A stretch of DNA of 64,000 nt from Azorinus chamasolen (Eukaryota > Mollusca > Bivalvia > Cardiida > Solecurtidae), in NCBI GenBank assembly GCA_963576725.1, contig OY755252.1, positions 42,735,552 through 42,799,551 of the forward strand, written 5' to 3'. This document shows, piece after piece, positions 12,742 to 25,210 of the stretch. Made by a program: the position numbers and the translations under genes. Every line of letters begins with the position of its first letter. Position 1 is the first letter of the stretch. The notes beneath the pieces were generated by a model that was not told where the DNA came from, did not search any database, and worked only from the letters and a program-made list of their open reading frames with translations.

Positions 12742-14028
12742 AACTACATGACCGTTATGGGAACATTCTTGCAATATATATAATTACGCTCGTATGTCAT
12801 CCAGCGGGCAATTTTCAACGAATAATATTACCGACAATCCCATTATAAACATATAAGAAAGATAAAATCGCCACTGGCCGCAATATTTGTTAAATGAATT
12901 GCATTGGCTCGATTAAATTTGGTAGACATTTACATCATGAAGATAACATTGAAACAACCTCACTTTTAGCATTCATAAAGGTCGATATTATGTACATGTA
13001 GACTGTTTAATCCTTCTCACGCTAACTAAATACTGTCTGTTCAATCTCGGATTTGCTGAAACTTTCTCTGACTTTTTTTCCCAACTGCTTGGATCCTGAT
13101 AATACGCCAAGTTACCTGTGTTACTATTCACGTAAGACATAATGACACTTATATTTGATTTCTTTATAATTATAATGGCATATGAACAAATGCAATTTTG
13201 CTCAGGCAGAAATTGTAGAATCAGATCTATATTATACCATAAGCAAACAAAGCATACCTCCTACAGAACCTGTCTGATCTGGATCTACTCTGGTTGCAAA
13301 TGGGCAAACGTTTACAATGTGTTTATAAACGTTATATCTGATTGCAAGAATGAAATAAGTTTAGTAGGAATGTAGGTAGTTGTCTTACTCTTGAATATTC
13401 ATGTACGGATTAAATGATATTATGAAGATTAATTATTTTTTAGACATTTTTGTAATATGAACGAATGAATGTTTGGCCTTGTATATAGAAAGTGTAGAAT
13501 CATATCTATATTATTCCACAAGCAAACAGAGCAAAACCTGATCAGACAACTCCTAAACGAACATCTGGTCTGGTCTACTTGTTTGAAAATGTGTTACAAT
13601 GCGTATCTATGGAATAAATGTTCAACCAACATAAGAAACAAAGACGAATATAATTTATTCCCGTGAACGAACCGTTAGATGTATTTATGCACTTCTTCAA
13701 CCTTCAGAACCATTCTCGTGTATTTTACATTGTTTAAATCACATGCCTTACAAGTGCAAACGCTGCTGATAAATGTATCGACAGCTCATATGCATAGACA
13801 GTGATGTATTGCGATCTCTTTGATAGAAGTAACAGACTGCCAAATGATGATGACCATTGCATGTGATAATATGGGAAAATAGCAGGCGATCATTAAAATT
13901 ATGTGGGAAGTGCAAATCTTTGTCATTATTTTCTTGTCCATTTTCGAATTATGCCACTTTATTCGTGAAAAGAAACACATTTTACCACGCCGTCATTTTT
14001 TCTCTTTAACAACTATAGCATACACCCC
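12742..14028. other. Non-coding stretch with two decayed family B cores
   Basis: AAGCAAACAAAGCATACC...ACCTGTCTGATCTGGATC (13235-13290) and AAGCAAACAGAGCAAAACC (13521-13540). No gene seen. Confidence 0.42.
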
Positions 14029-14191
14029 CTAAACTGATTGGTAAATATTGGTGCCTTTAGAAGCAGATGGTTGCTTAATGTAGAACTATTGTAATGCAGA
14101 AAACTCCATCCTGCACGAAGCTATCACTTAGCTTTAGGACCAAAATGATACCTCTTTTAGGTGGTCGCTTTAAAGAGGGTTAACTGTAATT
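14029..14191. repeat. Family E MITE fragment
   Basis: GATGGTTGCTTAATGTAG, TGTAATGCAGAAAACTCC and CTCTTTTAGGTGGTCGC follow family E order. Confidence 0.45.
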
Positions 14192-14267
14192 CACTTGAGA
14201 ATTCCACAAGGTTACAATACTTGACAATCGTCTCAAACTTCAATTTTGAATATAGCCATAGGTAACA

Positions 14268-14483
14268 CAGTAAATTCTCGATTATATAAAATACTGAAAT
14301 AAGTACGAGTATCATGCTCTGCCCTTAAGATAGATGGCAGCTTAATGTAGGGTGAAAGTCATACTCCGGAGCTTTCTGTATGGCATTCGCCTGGTTTTAA
14401 GCAGCAATCTTCCTCCGAATATCTCTATTCGTCTTTTTTCTAAAGTTCTAATTATCTAAAGTTCGGATTATCCAGTTTTACTG
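14268..14483 (+). mobile_element. Family E MITE
   Basis: CAGTAAATTCTCGATTATAT to GTTCGGATTATCCAGTTTTACTG. The core has GATGGCAGCTTAATGTAGGG and GGAGCTTTCTGTATGGC. Confidence 0.58.
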
Positions 14484-14852
14484 TATTATATATGTGGATT
14501 ACGGCTGACTGCTTGAGGACATATGTGTGATAAGTATGATACATGGATATACAGCGTATCAAACTGAATTAAAGGACGATTGGATAGACATAGACACATT
14601 TAGGTCTGTCGGATATGACAGACAATATTATAGCAGTCCTGTAGGGCAAGGGAAATGACGAAGTAACACGAAAAAGCATGTGTATGCAAACATTTACAGT
14701 AAGACTATAGATAAAGAGTCAAAAGCTATTGCTAAATTAACATATTATCACATTAGTATATAAATAACGAGTTGGCAATAACTGTGGTTAGGGCATATAC
14801 ATACATCACGCAGATATCCAAAGCAGGCAAAATAAAGTACATATAATGCAGG

Positions 14853-15925
14853 AGGTATATCATACAATCACTTTATACCTCACAAGTGTAACATACAATC
14901 ACGTCATATAGTACAGGTGTAGCATAAAATCACGTCATATATTACAAGTGTTGCATACACTCACTTCATATATCACAGGTGTAGCATACACTCACTTCAT
15001 ATATTACAAGTGTAGTATACACTCATTTAATATAGTACAGGTGGAGCATACAATTACGTCATATATTACAAGTGTACCATACCATCACTTCATATATTAC
15101 AGGTGTAGCATACACTCACTTCATATATTACAAGTGTAACATACACTCATTTCATATATTACAGGTGAAGCATACACTCATATGATATATTTCATGTGTA
15201 GCATACACTCACGCCATATATTACAGATGTAGTATATAACATACAAATTCATATATTACAATTGTAACATACAGGTACGCCATATTCTACAACTGTAGTA
15301 GCATACACTCACTTCATATATCACAAGTGTAGCATATAATCACTTTATATAACACAGGTGTAGCATACAATCACTTTATATATCACAGATATAGCATACA
15401 CTCACTTCATATATCACAGGTGTAAGATAGAATCCCTTTATATATCAAATCTGTAGTATACAATATACACTCACTTCATAAATCACAGGTTTAGCATACA
15501 TTTAAAACACATATTACCCGTGTAATATACAATCAATTATAATTCATAGGAGTAGCATACAACCAACTCATTTTATTACAGTTGTAGCAGACAATCAATT
15601 TATATATTACACATGCAGCGTAATTTCTTCATATACTATATGTGTAGCATATAATCACTTCATGTATTACACGTGTATCATACAATCCATTCATATATTA
15701 CTTGTGTAAAATACAAACACTTATGAATTACATGTGTAGCATACAATCACTTCATATACCGCATATGTAGCATACAATCCGTTTATATATCACATGTATA
15801 GCAAACAATCATTTCATGTATCACATGTGTAGCATACAATACATTCAATATTACTTGTGTAAAATACAATCATGTGCGCATTGCATGTGTATCATACACT
15901 TACTTCATATATCACACATGCAACA
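14853..15925. repeat. 31-bp tandem array, about 34 units
   Basis: Imperfect units of the form CACTTCATATATTACAGG-TGTAGCATACACT repeat every 31 bases (for example CACTT at 15086 and 15117). Units are most alike in the first half and drift toward the right end. Frames through it give only repetitive peptides. Confidence 0.85.
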
Positions 15926-17138
15926 GACACTACCTATTTACTTCAACGTAAATGCTTGGCGTAGAAAAAGTAAAACGAATGATATAATTTCGTTTGTTCT
16001 ATATAATGAACATAATTTGAGTAATTTGATGTTGTTTTAGGTTTGAAAAGCACTTCGCATTTAATAAATGTTCTTCATTGAACCCAAGGCATCGACATTA
16101 TGTGAGTGGGGTAAACAAGTTGAATTATATTACAATACAATTCCTGTAAACGGCCGAGTGAGGCATAGCGTACCACGTATCTATTGGTAGGCAGTTGACT
16201 GCTTAAATAATGTAGGACGAACGTCAGGTAGAAAGCTCCTTTGCACTTTACTTTAAGCTGACACCAGTTATAAAAATTGGCAGTAATACTACATGTAATT
16301 TGAAATTCCGTTTTATAGCGTATTTACTGTAGTTAGTTGTCCATAGTGTCAACGTTTACATGTTTCCACTGAACGAATGTGCTTGGAGCTACCTGGTCAA
16401 TAACACTATATAGTGAATTAGTGAATTCAGGTTAGCACTAAGGCTAACATGTTCAAGCGCTTTAGGGGTAAGCAGTACTTCGTCAACCTTCTTTTGGGAA
16501 TAAAGACAAATTATCGTTAACAAATTGGATTTGGGATTGTTTTGATGAAATTAACGGCAGCGTAGGAAAACAATTTGATTTAGCCATTTAGTTTGCTAAC
16601 TTGCCTTTGACATTTACTCATCATCAACATAGATATAAAGGGATATCGTGTGCTATCTTTTGACCAATGGACTCGCTTGCTACATTCGTATGAACTGCAA
16701 AAACAAAAGACTTTGGAAACTACTTTATTAACTCTATACCTGATGGAAGCGCCTTTACGAACACAGAAGGTTGTGATCTGATTGAACCTGTCTTAAGCGG
16801 CCATGAGAAACACGTCTAATACGGGCCTGTATGGCTGGTGGTAGCATAGTCCTATAGGAGCTTTATGCTTTACTTTTGCTCTGTATTAATCAACATCAAG
16901 TTTTTAGCACCACTGTATTCAATATACGAATGGCTACTAAGAACAGATTCTAATGTGGTTCGATCTTTGAATAGGATTTGTGGCCTTATTTTGGATTACT
17001 TTTAAAAGGGTCTTATTAACTAGTACACGAAGGCAAACTGAAATAAATTTACACATTCATGAATGTCATAAGCAACTAGACCAGACCCTGATCAGACGGT
17101 TCCTATACACAACGTCTCACTTGGGTCTACCCATTACC
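15926..17138. other. Non-coding stretch
   Basis: Family E fragments and a family B core at about 17084-17105 only. Confidence 0.4.
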
Positions 17139-17350
17139 TCATAGGCTATTTTTAGATACAGCCTCTTTGAATAAATCTACCGAAAAGGAGCATTAACTAG
17201 AGAAAAGGAAATGTTTAGAATTTTGTAGTTTGAAACCATTGTGATAAATAGAGCATTTGCTCCTATAGGAGCAAATGCTCTATTTATCACAATGGTTTCA
17301 CAAAGTGACTTTTACAGAGTCGTCAAAAGTCGTCAATATGAGGGAACGGG
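17139..17350 (+). mobile_element. Family A hairpin MITE, copy 3
   Basis: Near-perfect palindrome GAAACCATTG...CAATGGTTTC with apex 17259-17272. Tips CCCATTACC and GGGAACGGG remain, but the flanking TTAA is lost on both sides. It lies directly left of the 52-bp tandem array. Confidence 0.65.
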
Positions 17351-17362
17351 TCTACTATGTTT

Positions 17363-17545
17363 GCAAAGGCGTGCAAACGGGTTTATACGAGTATAGGGAA
17401 AGGGTTTATTCCATAAAGAAACAGTACAAACCCTGATGAGGGTATGAGGAAAAGGGTTAATTCCATAAAGAAACAGTGCAAACCCTGATGATGGTATGAG
17501 GGAAAGGGTTAATTCCATAAAGAAACAGTGCAAACCCTGATGAGC
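17363..17545. repeat. 52-bp tandem repeat, about 3 units
   Basis: CCATAAAGAAACAGT begins at 17411, 17463 and 17515; each unit holds ACCCTGATGA, TATGAGG and AAAGGGTTAATT. The unit contains tip-like sequence of the TTAA MITEs (GAGGGAAAGGGTTAA), so it may have grown from a MITE end. Confidence 0.8.
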
Positions 17546-18321
17546 CATTTCATCTGAATCTACTTCCTATACATATGGCTAATACGTGGTGTCTATAAGA
17601 CAGTCACAGTCAGCATTAACATCCACATGATAGTATGCAATAATACTAGCAGACAAGTTTGTTACCTTTCCCTGTTGAATATTAATGTACACTAGGATCC
17701 GTCTGAAGCAGTCATTCATTTATTGAACTTAAGCGTCTCGACTATAGGAGCTTTCTGTATTACTTTTGCCCTGCATTAAGGAGGAGGTCCCTACAATGAA
17801 CGCATATTTTCAATAATATCATAAAACTTGTATTTGTTATGCTCAATCATTATTATGAAGATTTCAATTTGTATTTATATCGAAAAATGCCCCTGTGATA
17901 TAACCCCCCCCCCCCCCAACAGATTTCATAAATACCTATAATTTTTGTTCTACAACAAAGTATTATCGGCCTTTTCCGCGTTTTGCCGAAGATCACCCGA
18001 TCCCTCCATTGTTTACGTATTAGCTTTTCTCGGAATTGGTCGGAGAGACGCGAATAGCGCGAACAGATACAAAACTAAAACCTAACCCGAATAAAACTGA
18101 AACATCGGGGAATAAAATTGGGATCGTCGATATCAAACACATGGATGTTTTGTCATTTTCAGCGTTTATTAGATAGGTTTTCATGAGATATACTACTTTT
18201 CAGTATACATGTATAAACAAATGAGTTTTGTATATTTTAGGTATTTTTGAAACGCGTCGAATGTAGGGACTTCCCCTTTACACTACCACCTGCCTTACAG
18301 ACGCATAATTAGATATTTTGT
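17546..18321. other. Non-coding stretch with a C-run
   Basis: A run of 13 Cs at about 17906-17918 and a family E fragment. No gene seen. Confidence 0.45.
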
Positions 18322-19148
18322 TATTATAACGCAAAGTAAAATCCTTGATTTTGATTGGTCAGTTAGCCATGTATAAAAGCCGTGTATCCCTCTAAATTCT
18401 GATGTATATACGGAGTCATGAGCAACAATGGAATTTCCCCCGCCGAGGGCCTCGCTCCCTTGATATAACAAAATAAAAATGGCCGACCAGCTTCACTTCG
18501 TCGATTCGATTCAAACAACCGCTCTCAAACGAAATATAAAGAGTTTGGGGCGGAAAAAAGTTATCCATTTAGAAACATTTTTGTTATAGTTGTTGTATCA
18601 CAATGTAAATGAACCCTATATGTGGCGAATGTCTTATTCTGCTTTGATGCTGCAAATGTTGTCAAAGTGCTTGTGCACGTACCGATTAGCCCCAAACCCC
18701 GCTTTTACAAAGATAATCCACACCCAATTCGATTCAGATTTTATTAATGTACATGCACAGTACACGTACCTTTAAATTGCAGTATAGTCGCTCCTTCCAA
18801 CGTCCTTTGTTTGAATATTATAAAACCGTCATTTTGACGTCATCCAAATGACGTCGGAACTGCGCCAAAATTCCTTCAATTAAGTTAAATTGTGTCTGCT
18901 TAACCGCTGATCTGCTAAAAGTTTTACTAACGTCTGATTCTTTCAATCCTTTGATAAACTAATGCACTTGGAAGATCCCTTTCTATCCATAAATATAATG
19001 AACTGGTTATTATACACGATGAACTAGGGTTGCAGAGTGATATATAAGCCCTTACCTTACAGTAAGAGGCCCCTGAGGGGAAGCAAAACGACGTATACAT
19101 TAACAACGCTAATCAACTGCTACAAATATTAAACTTTGCGTTATAATA
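18322..19148. mobile_element. 827-bp element with 16-bp perfect inverted ends
   Basis: TATTATAACGCAAAGT at 18322-18337 is exactly reverse-complemented at 19133-19148. The interior has no ORF over 61 codons. It includes a TGACGTCA at about 18836. A different foldback begins six bases after the right end. Confidence 0.5.
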
Positions 19149-19153
19149 AAATC

Positions 19154-19296
19154 GTTATACAGATCATTGGCGGGATATCTGACTTTTTATTTCCTGCTGA
19201 GGAAAATACATGTAGCCCTCGCCTAACGGCTCGGGCAACATGAATTTCCTCAGCAGGAAACAAAAAGTCAGATACCCCGCCAATGATCTGTATAAC
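19154..19296. repeat. 143-bp foldback element
   Basis: Left arm 19154-19207 and right arm 19244-19296 are near-perfect reverse complements of about 53 bp (for example GATCATTGGCGGGATATCTG opposite GATACCCCGCCAATGATC). The central part can also pair (GCCCTCGCC against GGCTCGGGC). Confidence 0.75.
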
Positions 19297-19433
19297 TAAT
19301 AATGACCGCTTAAGTCGGGTTCTACTGGATGAATGACACCATGATAAGTTGCCGTATTACACAGGGTACCACCAAGATTCATCTTGTTTAAAAATTGGCC
19401 CGTAGCATATTAAAGATTAACTGATATTGTTTT

Positions 19434-19672
19434 AACATTTTACTCCATGAATATTGATGTAATAAATAATGACATCATGAATATTAATTAGATTCATTGT
19501 TATAATAGCAAATACATACAGGAGTTTTGTTCATGACAAAAACTGTGGAATCCGATCTAATTTGTATCATCAGCAAACAGAACAGACCCTGGTCCTATAG
19601 GAGCCGTCTGGTCTGGATGTATTCTGTTTGCAAAGGCATAGAAAGGCGTATTAATGGCGTAAAAAGGTTTAA
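19434..19672 (+). mobile_element. Family B hairpin MITE
   Basis: TTAACATTTTACTCC then AATATTGATG and ATGACATCATGAATA, then palindrome CAGCAAACAGAACAGACC...GAGCCGTCTGGTCTGG. It ends AAAGGTTTAA. Confidence 0.55.
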
Positions 19673-20723
19673 AATAGGTTCGGGGTAAAAACCTGATTAT
19701 TAAATTTGGGATATGTTGTTTTTGTGAACTGGCATGCGGGTATTTGGATGTTCGGTCATGCGAGCAGTTTTGCGGGCATCAATGCATCAAACGTTTAGTA
19801 AGTGGATAACAGTTTTAGTTAGGAAGGACATAGTGTAAGTAAATTGGTGTGTAGATTGAGAAAAAGCCTATAACTGAATCTCAGAATGGGTTGAATTGTA
19901 TTGGTAGGGAGTCGGAAGACAGGGGTTAACTTCACTGTTGCTACAGTAGAACATCGGTTAAGGTCGCCGAAAAATCTGCTTTTCACGGTATTGCCAAGAC
20001 TCTTTTATTTAATTATAATCTAACCTAGTTCTCCTATGAACACTTTGATCTGGGTATACGCTGTATGTCATTTTAAATTCTCTAGTAATTGTAATACCTT
20101 GAAACTAGATGGGACTCTTGTCATTATACAATAATGTGAGACTCCATTATGAATATTCAAGGTTTAAGCTTAAAGTGATCTGAAGTTTAAGCAAAAGTGA
20201 TGTAAGTTAAACATTTGTGTGGAATGAACCAGTCCCTGTTGCCATAGTGTCTTCCTCCAAAACTTATTTGTGATTTTAGTGCGCTGTATATCAATTATCC
20301 ATGTCTGCATGTTTATGCTTTTATGAAGATCATCGCCAAAATGAATTACATTTTTAACCCATTTGTGCCTAGTTTCCCTTAAAAAGGACACAGACAAACA
20401 TAGTAGACCTATATCAGAGGGCGACCGAAGGAGCCTCTGATCAGGGTATGCACAGTTTGCTGAACTAATCGAAGTCCATGGCTTATACTTCAAATACGCT
20501 GTTTGCTGTGCCCGGTCCGCGTGAATTCCAAAGTAAGATCTTGACGGGTTTTCTATATATAATAAGGGAATAAATGTGTTCAGATAAGTCTTTGACTAAT
20601 TATCTTTACAGTACCATTGTCGCATTACTCTGTGACGAAAACGAAATGTATTTCCCTTGTTTTGTATACTAATTTGTAAGGACGACGGTGAGACGATTCT
20701 CCGAGATCTAATAGCGTGTGATT
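19673..20723. other. Non-coding stretch
   Basis: A weak family B core at about 20410-20462 (GGAGCCTCTGATCAGGG). The 107-codon minus frame crossing it is not protein-like. Confidence 0.4.
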
Positions 20724-21600
20724 ACGGAAAATGTCCCTAACCTCCTGTCATCCCATTAGAATGTCATTAGCTGCTTTGATATCATACTGTCATATTTGTG
20801 TGTCTCAGATATGATTGACAGACTTGTCATTTTAACCCAGTTAACCATGTACCTGCTGGTTAATCGATTAAGGTCTCGCTAATAAGATTCACTCAAAAGA
20901 AGAATAGTTATTGCCTTTAAAGCAGTGAAAACGTGTCAAAAATTCCAATATGAGTTTTCTGTATTACCGTTGCCTTGCATTAAGTAACGCCTTTATTGAT
21001 AAATATGGTTGCATAAGGAAGATTTTGTTGCATTTATATGTTGCGTTTTTGTACAGATATTCTTCTAGAATGTCTTCTATTTCTTTTCCAGTTCGTAAGT
21101 AAGGTGGTATAACACAGCTTAACCCATTGCCTCATTGGCCATTTTTAGATCCAACTTCTTTGAATAAATCTAATGAAAAGGAGCATTAACAACAGAAAAG
21201 GAAAATTTTAGAATTTTGTAGTGCTGAAATTATTGTGATAAATAGAGCATTTGCTCCTTATGAGCAAACGCTCTATTTATCACAATGGTTTCAAAAATGA
21301 CTTTTACAGAGCCGTAGAAAGGCGTATTTATAGTGAAAAGGGGTACGCCGGTACTAGGGGCCGTGAGTAGTGTTGCACTTTTTATTACTACTCATGAATA
21401 GACTCAATAAAACCGAGTCTGCGATGTTCTTTTTATTCATTGCTACTTTTGCTTTCGAAGGACCACACACTTTCAGAATATATGTACTTCACAACAGCAG
21501 GTGTTAAGTGCTTGTGTGGCGGCTGTAAAAAGTCACCACGTACATCATTCTCAGTGTTGTAATATTTTCTGGCCCTTTGGGATTATTAGTTCATTAGATT
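20724..21600. repeat. Long dispersed repeat H, copy interrupted by a family A MITE
   Basis: AAATGTCCCTAACCTCCTGTC, CATACTGTCATATTTGTGTG and TTGTCATTTTAACCC (20724-20838), then CAATAAAACCGAGTCTGC and TTTCGAAGGACC (21405-21462). The gap is larger than in the other copy by about the length of the family A insertion at 21119-21344. A block TTCTCAGTGTTGTAATATTTTC follows at 21548, whereas its partner at 1630 precedes the GAGTCTGC block. Confidence 0.58.
21119..21344 (+). mobile_element. Family A hairpin MITE, copy 4
   Basis: Starts TTAACCCATTGCC at 21119. The apex is decayed to GCTCCTTATGAGC, and the right tip to AAAAGGGGTA. It interrupts a longer repeat whose uninterrupted relative is at 1265-1860. 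Confidence 0.65.
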
Positions 21601-22116
21601 ACCCACTTTCAGAATACTTTACAGTACGCATTCATTCCCATATAACTTATGATAGACTCGTTCAAAATGACTTTTGGGCCCATCTGTTTTGATATTGCGG
21701 CGGCACAGCAAATTATTTAAACCAATGGGTTTAGCAATCAGTGCAGACCCCGACGGAGCCCTTTGATATGACTCTACACAGTGTATCTATGTCCTATGCA
21801 TTTGCTATTGGAAGTAAATCGTTTAACTAGACATTCGATATGGTCATATCATAAACTAGACGTATATTCCTTCATCGATGTTGTAATTTCACCATTGACA
21901 TTACTTGATTATCGCATGTCTTGTCATTAACAACATGATTAGACAGATTTCAATCTAAGCATCCTGTAGTAATAGCACATGACGCGACAAATTAACGGTT
22001 AACGCTTACGTGGTTAGTCATCTTAAAATCCGTTATCGAACATCGCAGACGACCGTAGACAACATGGTCATTTCCTTAAAAGAGAGGAATTGAGACGACA
22101 TATACCATAAAGCAAG

Positions 22117-23745
22117 AGGGCCATGGTGGCCATTAATCGCTCACCTAGTTATAACATATTTATGTATACAATGATTTATTGTTATCTGGAACCGGACCAT
22201 GTTTTTGCCAATGTGTTATAATTTGAACAGTCTTGGAAAAGAACCATTAATAGATGCAACATACCAAATATCAAACGTCTAGACCTTAGTTTCAGAGAAT
22301 TTCTTTTTAAAGATTTTCCAATGAAAAAGGGCCACTGGCCCACTGTTTCGCTCTTATTATAGAGTTATAATGATATATTGACAATGTTCACTATACAGCA
22401 GACAGCGTTTCTAACAAATGACAGAAAGTAGTGTTAACCCTATCACTGCTGAACATGACTTGACTGAAATTAGTACACAGTTTTGGATTATGATCTAAAG
22501 CATATGTTACTATTACAGAAAGCTAAAACAACTTTCTAAAATAATTCAACCATTTAGTCTTCTGAATATAAAATGAATGTTGGTTACTTGTTTATTTAAA
22601 CACAATTTCTACTGTACTGAGGGAGGTTAGGGGTCACTGACATAACACCCACTGCCCAGCTTGCAGCTGGCTGTGACCTCTGTCCAAGGGGAAACCATTA
22701 AACTGTAGTTGCTGATGTGAATCAGTCTATTTCAAAGTAAAACCAACTGGGCAGTGCCAATTTTTAACTCAGAACTATAATACTAACAAACTTCATAGAG
22801 GTATACTAAGTAAATTTATACACCAAATATCTAAGCTCTGGAACGTGTGGTTTTTGACAAGAAGACTTTTGAAGATTTTCCTATGAAAAACTGTTAAGCC
22901 CCGAGGCGTGGCCATGTTTTGCCCGGTGGTTATAATTTAATATTTTTGTAGAGGACCATTAGATAATGCTACATACAATATACCAAAGGTCTATGCCTTA
23001 CAGATTCAGAAGAAGTTTTTTTTTAAAGATTTTCCTATGAAAATTTGACTAGCCTCAAGGGCGGGGCCATTTTCGGCCCGGGGGTCATAATTTGTACATT
23101 TTTGTACAGGATTATTAGATCATTTTACATACCAAGTACATAATGCTTCATACCAAATATCACATTTTGAGACAAGAAGATTTTTACAGTTTTTACTCTA
23201 TTAAAACAATCCTATGTAAAACATGTGACCCCCAGGGCGTAGCTGCCTTTGACCCCAGGGGCATACTTTGAACAAGCTTATAAAAGGTTCACCAGATGAT
23301 GCTACAAACCAAATATCACAGCTCTAAGATGTACGGTTTCAGACAAGAATATTTTTTAAAGTTTTCACTATATTATCTAATGTAAAACTTGTGACCCTGG
23401 GATTGAGCCAATTTTGATCCCAGGGACAAAATTTGAACAATCTAAGTAGAGGTCCACTAGATGATTCTACACATCAAAATTGGTAGCCATAGGCCTCTCA
23501 GTTTTTTACAAGAATTTTAAAGTTTTTACTTCTTTTTGGACCTTGGTTGCCATGGAATCAAATTTTTGAACAACTTTATAAGGGGTTGACCCAAGGAGCA
23601 TTCCTACCAAGTTTTGTAATCATCCAGTCAATAGTTTAGGAGATGTCATTTTAAGAAAAAGGTTCACGACGGACGACTGACGACGCACGACGCCGGACGA
23701 CGGACACAGGGCGATCACAATATCTCACCTTGGCACTTCGTATGT
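22117..23745 (+). repeat. Long dispersed bivalve-type repeat made of degenerate ~170-bp monomers
   Basis: Starts AGAGGGCCATGGTGGCC-ATTAATCGCTCACCTAG and ends ACACAGGGCGATCACAATAT-CTCACCTTGGCACTTCG. Inside, a monomer with GGCGGGGCCATTTT, ATAATTTGNACA, CATTAGATNATGCTACATAC and TTTAAAGATTTTCCTATG recurs about six times with heavy drift. The outer sequences match, from memory, a repeat common in bivalve genomes. Non-coding. Confidence 0.6.
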
Positions 23746-23783
23746 TATGTTTTCTAACATTTTAGAGGCAACGATGTAAAATG

Positions 23784-23920
23784 ATTAACCCCCTTAAGCG
23801 CCATGAAGGCGGACATCTGATATCATATGTAAACGGTTTGGATACAGATGCGACGCTGAGTAACGCTAAGACGACGCGAGTAACTCGGTGTCTCTTCAGG
23901 GTCCAAACTGTATGTCTTTT
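23784..23920 (+). repeat. Family C element, right end decayed
   Basis: TTAACCCCCTTAAGCGCC, then GGTTTGGATACAGATGCGACG and GGTGTCTCTTCAGGGTCC, as in the copy at 60096-60295. Runs into a dispersed repeat at about 23921. Confidence 0.45.
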
Positions 23921-23992
23921 TCGTCATGGTGTTGTTCGGGTGAATGTGTATTTTGTATGTGGTGTTTCCTGCAAGAATTATACTTGTACTTT
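23921..23992 (+). repeat. Dispersed repeat F, 3' fragment
   Basis: TGGTGTTGTTCGGGTG then GTATGTGGTGTTTCCTGC, matching the 3' part of the copy at 29266-29555. Confidence 0.45.
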
Positions 23993-24489
23993 TTAAAGTG
24001 GAGAAAATGTGTCAAGCAACGACAGCGCTGGTACTGCAACAATTCAGAGAGGAAATTAATATCGTAAATGGCTATTTTACTCGAAGGTCAAAGTCAGTCA
24101 TTCCTCCAAATACATCTGCCGTTCTAAATTGCCATAAAACGCATTAAAATGATATTTGAATGCATCGATATTATTAATTTGTGTGTTGAGCACCATTGTC
24201 AGCCGCTAACGAGACTTTTACTTCGCATGTTAGGTTGAATAAATGTGAACCTTTTTCACGGTCGCCAGAAAATACATCGGTCACTCGTATCGTGTTCTCA
24301 TCCGTGCATACAAGAGTTCCGATGAGTGATGCAGGTACATGTAGGATACTCAATTATAGTGGCATTGACGTTAAGATATTGACCAGTGTATAACATAGTA
24401 TATAACATACTTATAGAATTTGGTTAACAATAGCGTGATCCAATTTGAAAATAGGACAAAACAATATACAGTCGTGCACTGCCAATTTG

Positions 24490-24668
24490 TTTTTATTGAA
24501 CATAGGAGTCTTAAAAAGCAGGTGTTTTTACAGGGTAAACGTAATACACATAGTTGCTATAGGAGCTTTCTGTTTGACCTTAGCTCTGCATTAAGATACC
24601 ATTTGCCATACAGACACAAAACTAGACACCTTTTCTATGACCGCTTAAGACAGGTTCTACTATAATGC
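24490..24668. repeat. Family E fragment
   Basis: GTTGCTATAGGAGCTTTCTG then GCTCTGCATTAAGATACC and CTTAAGACAGGTTCTACTAT. A similar fragment lies at 6806-6960. Confidence 0.42.
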
Positions 24669-24689
24669 TATGTACAGGAAAGGAACTTG

Positions 24690-25210
24690 GATTTAATATT
24701 ACCGTGACCTTGACCTTGCAGATGTCTACCAGGATCATGTGTGTGGCACATGTTTAAGTTATGGTTGATATTGGGTGAATGCACCGTGTGAACAAAAATT
24801 TTCATTACTATTCATATCAATCAGATCTGCAGATAAAGGTATACATCCAATTACTAAAATCGTCATTTCTTCGCCTAACCCTGTACTATGACCACTCTTT
24901 AGACAATTCTAAACAGGATTCATTGTATAGGGTTTGGTGGAGAAATAAAGGAGCTACTCTTTATGCATCTTATATGGACCTTTGTCAATGTATGCTAGCC
25001 ATGCTCTTATTTTTAGGGAGATTATTTAGGATCATATGCACGGCACATTTGCAGGTTATCAACACAGGAACACTTTAAGGTAGAATCATGGAGCATGAAG
25101 GAAAGTTCGCCAATATTTATATCAATCTCACGTTCACCTTTGGGATACCTGACAGGGTTGTCTGCTCGGCACAACTTCGGGTTATGATGGACATTTCAGT
25201 TAATATAATT
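24690..25210. repeat. Decayed dispersed repeat with GACCTTGACC
   Basis: CCGTGACCTTGACCTTGCAG at about 24703, GCACATGTTTAAGTTATGG and GCACAACTTCGGGTTATGATGG suggest two decayed copies of a repeat similar in kind to repeat G. Weak. Confidence 0.3.

Larger units (their letters stand above)
16180..17800. repeat. Family E fragments around family A copy 3
   Basis: Partial family E cores at about 16187-16262 (AGTTGACTGCTTAAATAATG), 16840-16900 (AGTCCTATAGGAGC) and 17740-17780 (ACTATAGGAGCTTTCTG). None has both ends. Confidence 0.4.

Noticed and set aside
14853..15925. CRISPR-like 31-bp repeats
   Set aside because: Contiguous degenerate tandem units without spacers.
23620..23745. GACGACGGACGACG-like stretch as a GC-rich promoter
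   Set aside because: It is the usual right end of the long bivalve-type repeat spanning 22117-23745.
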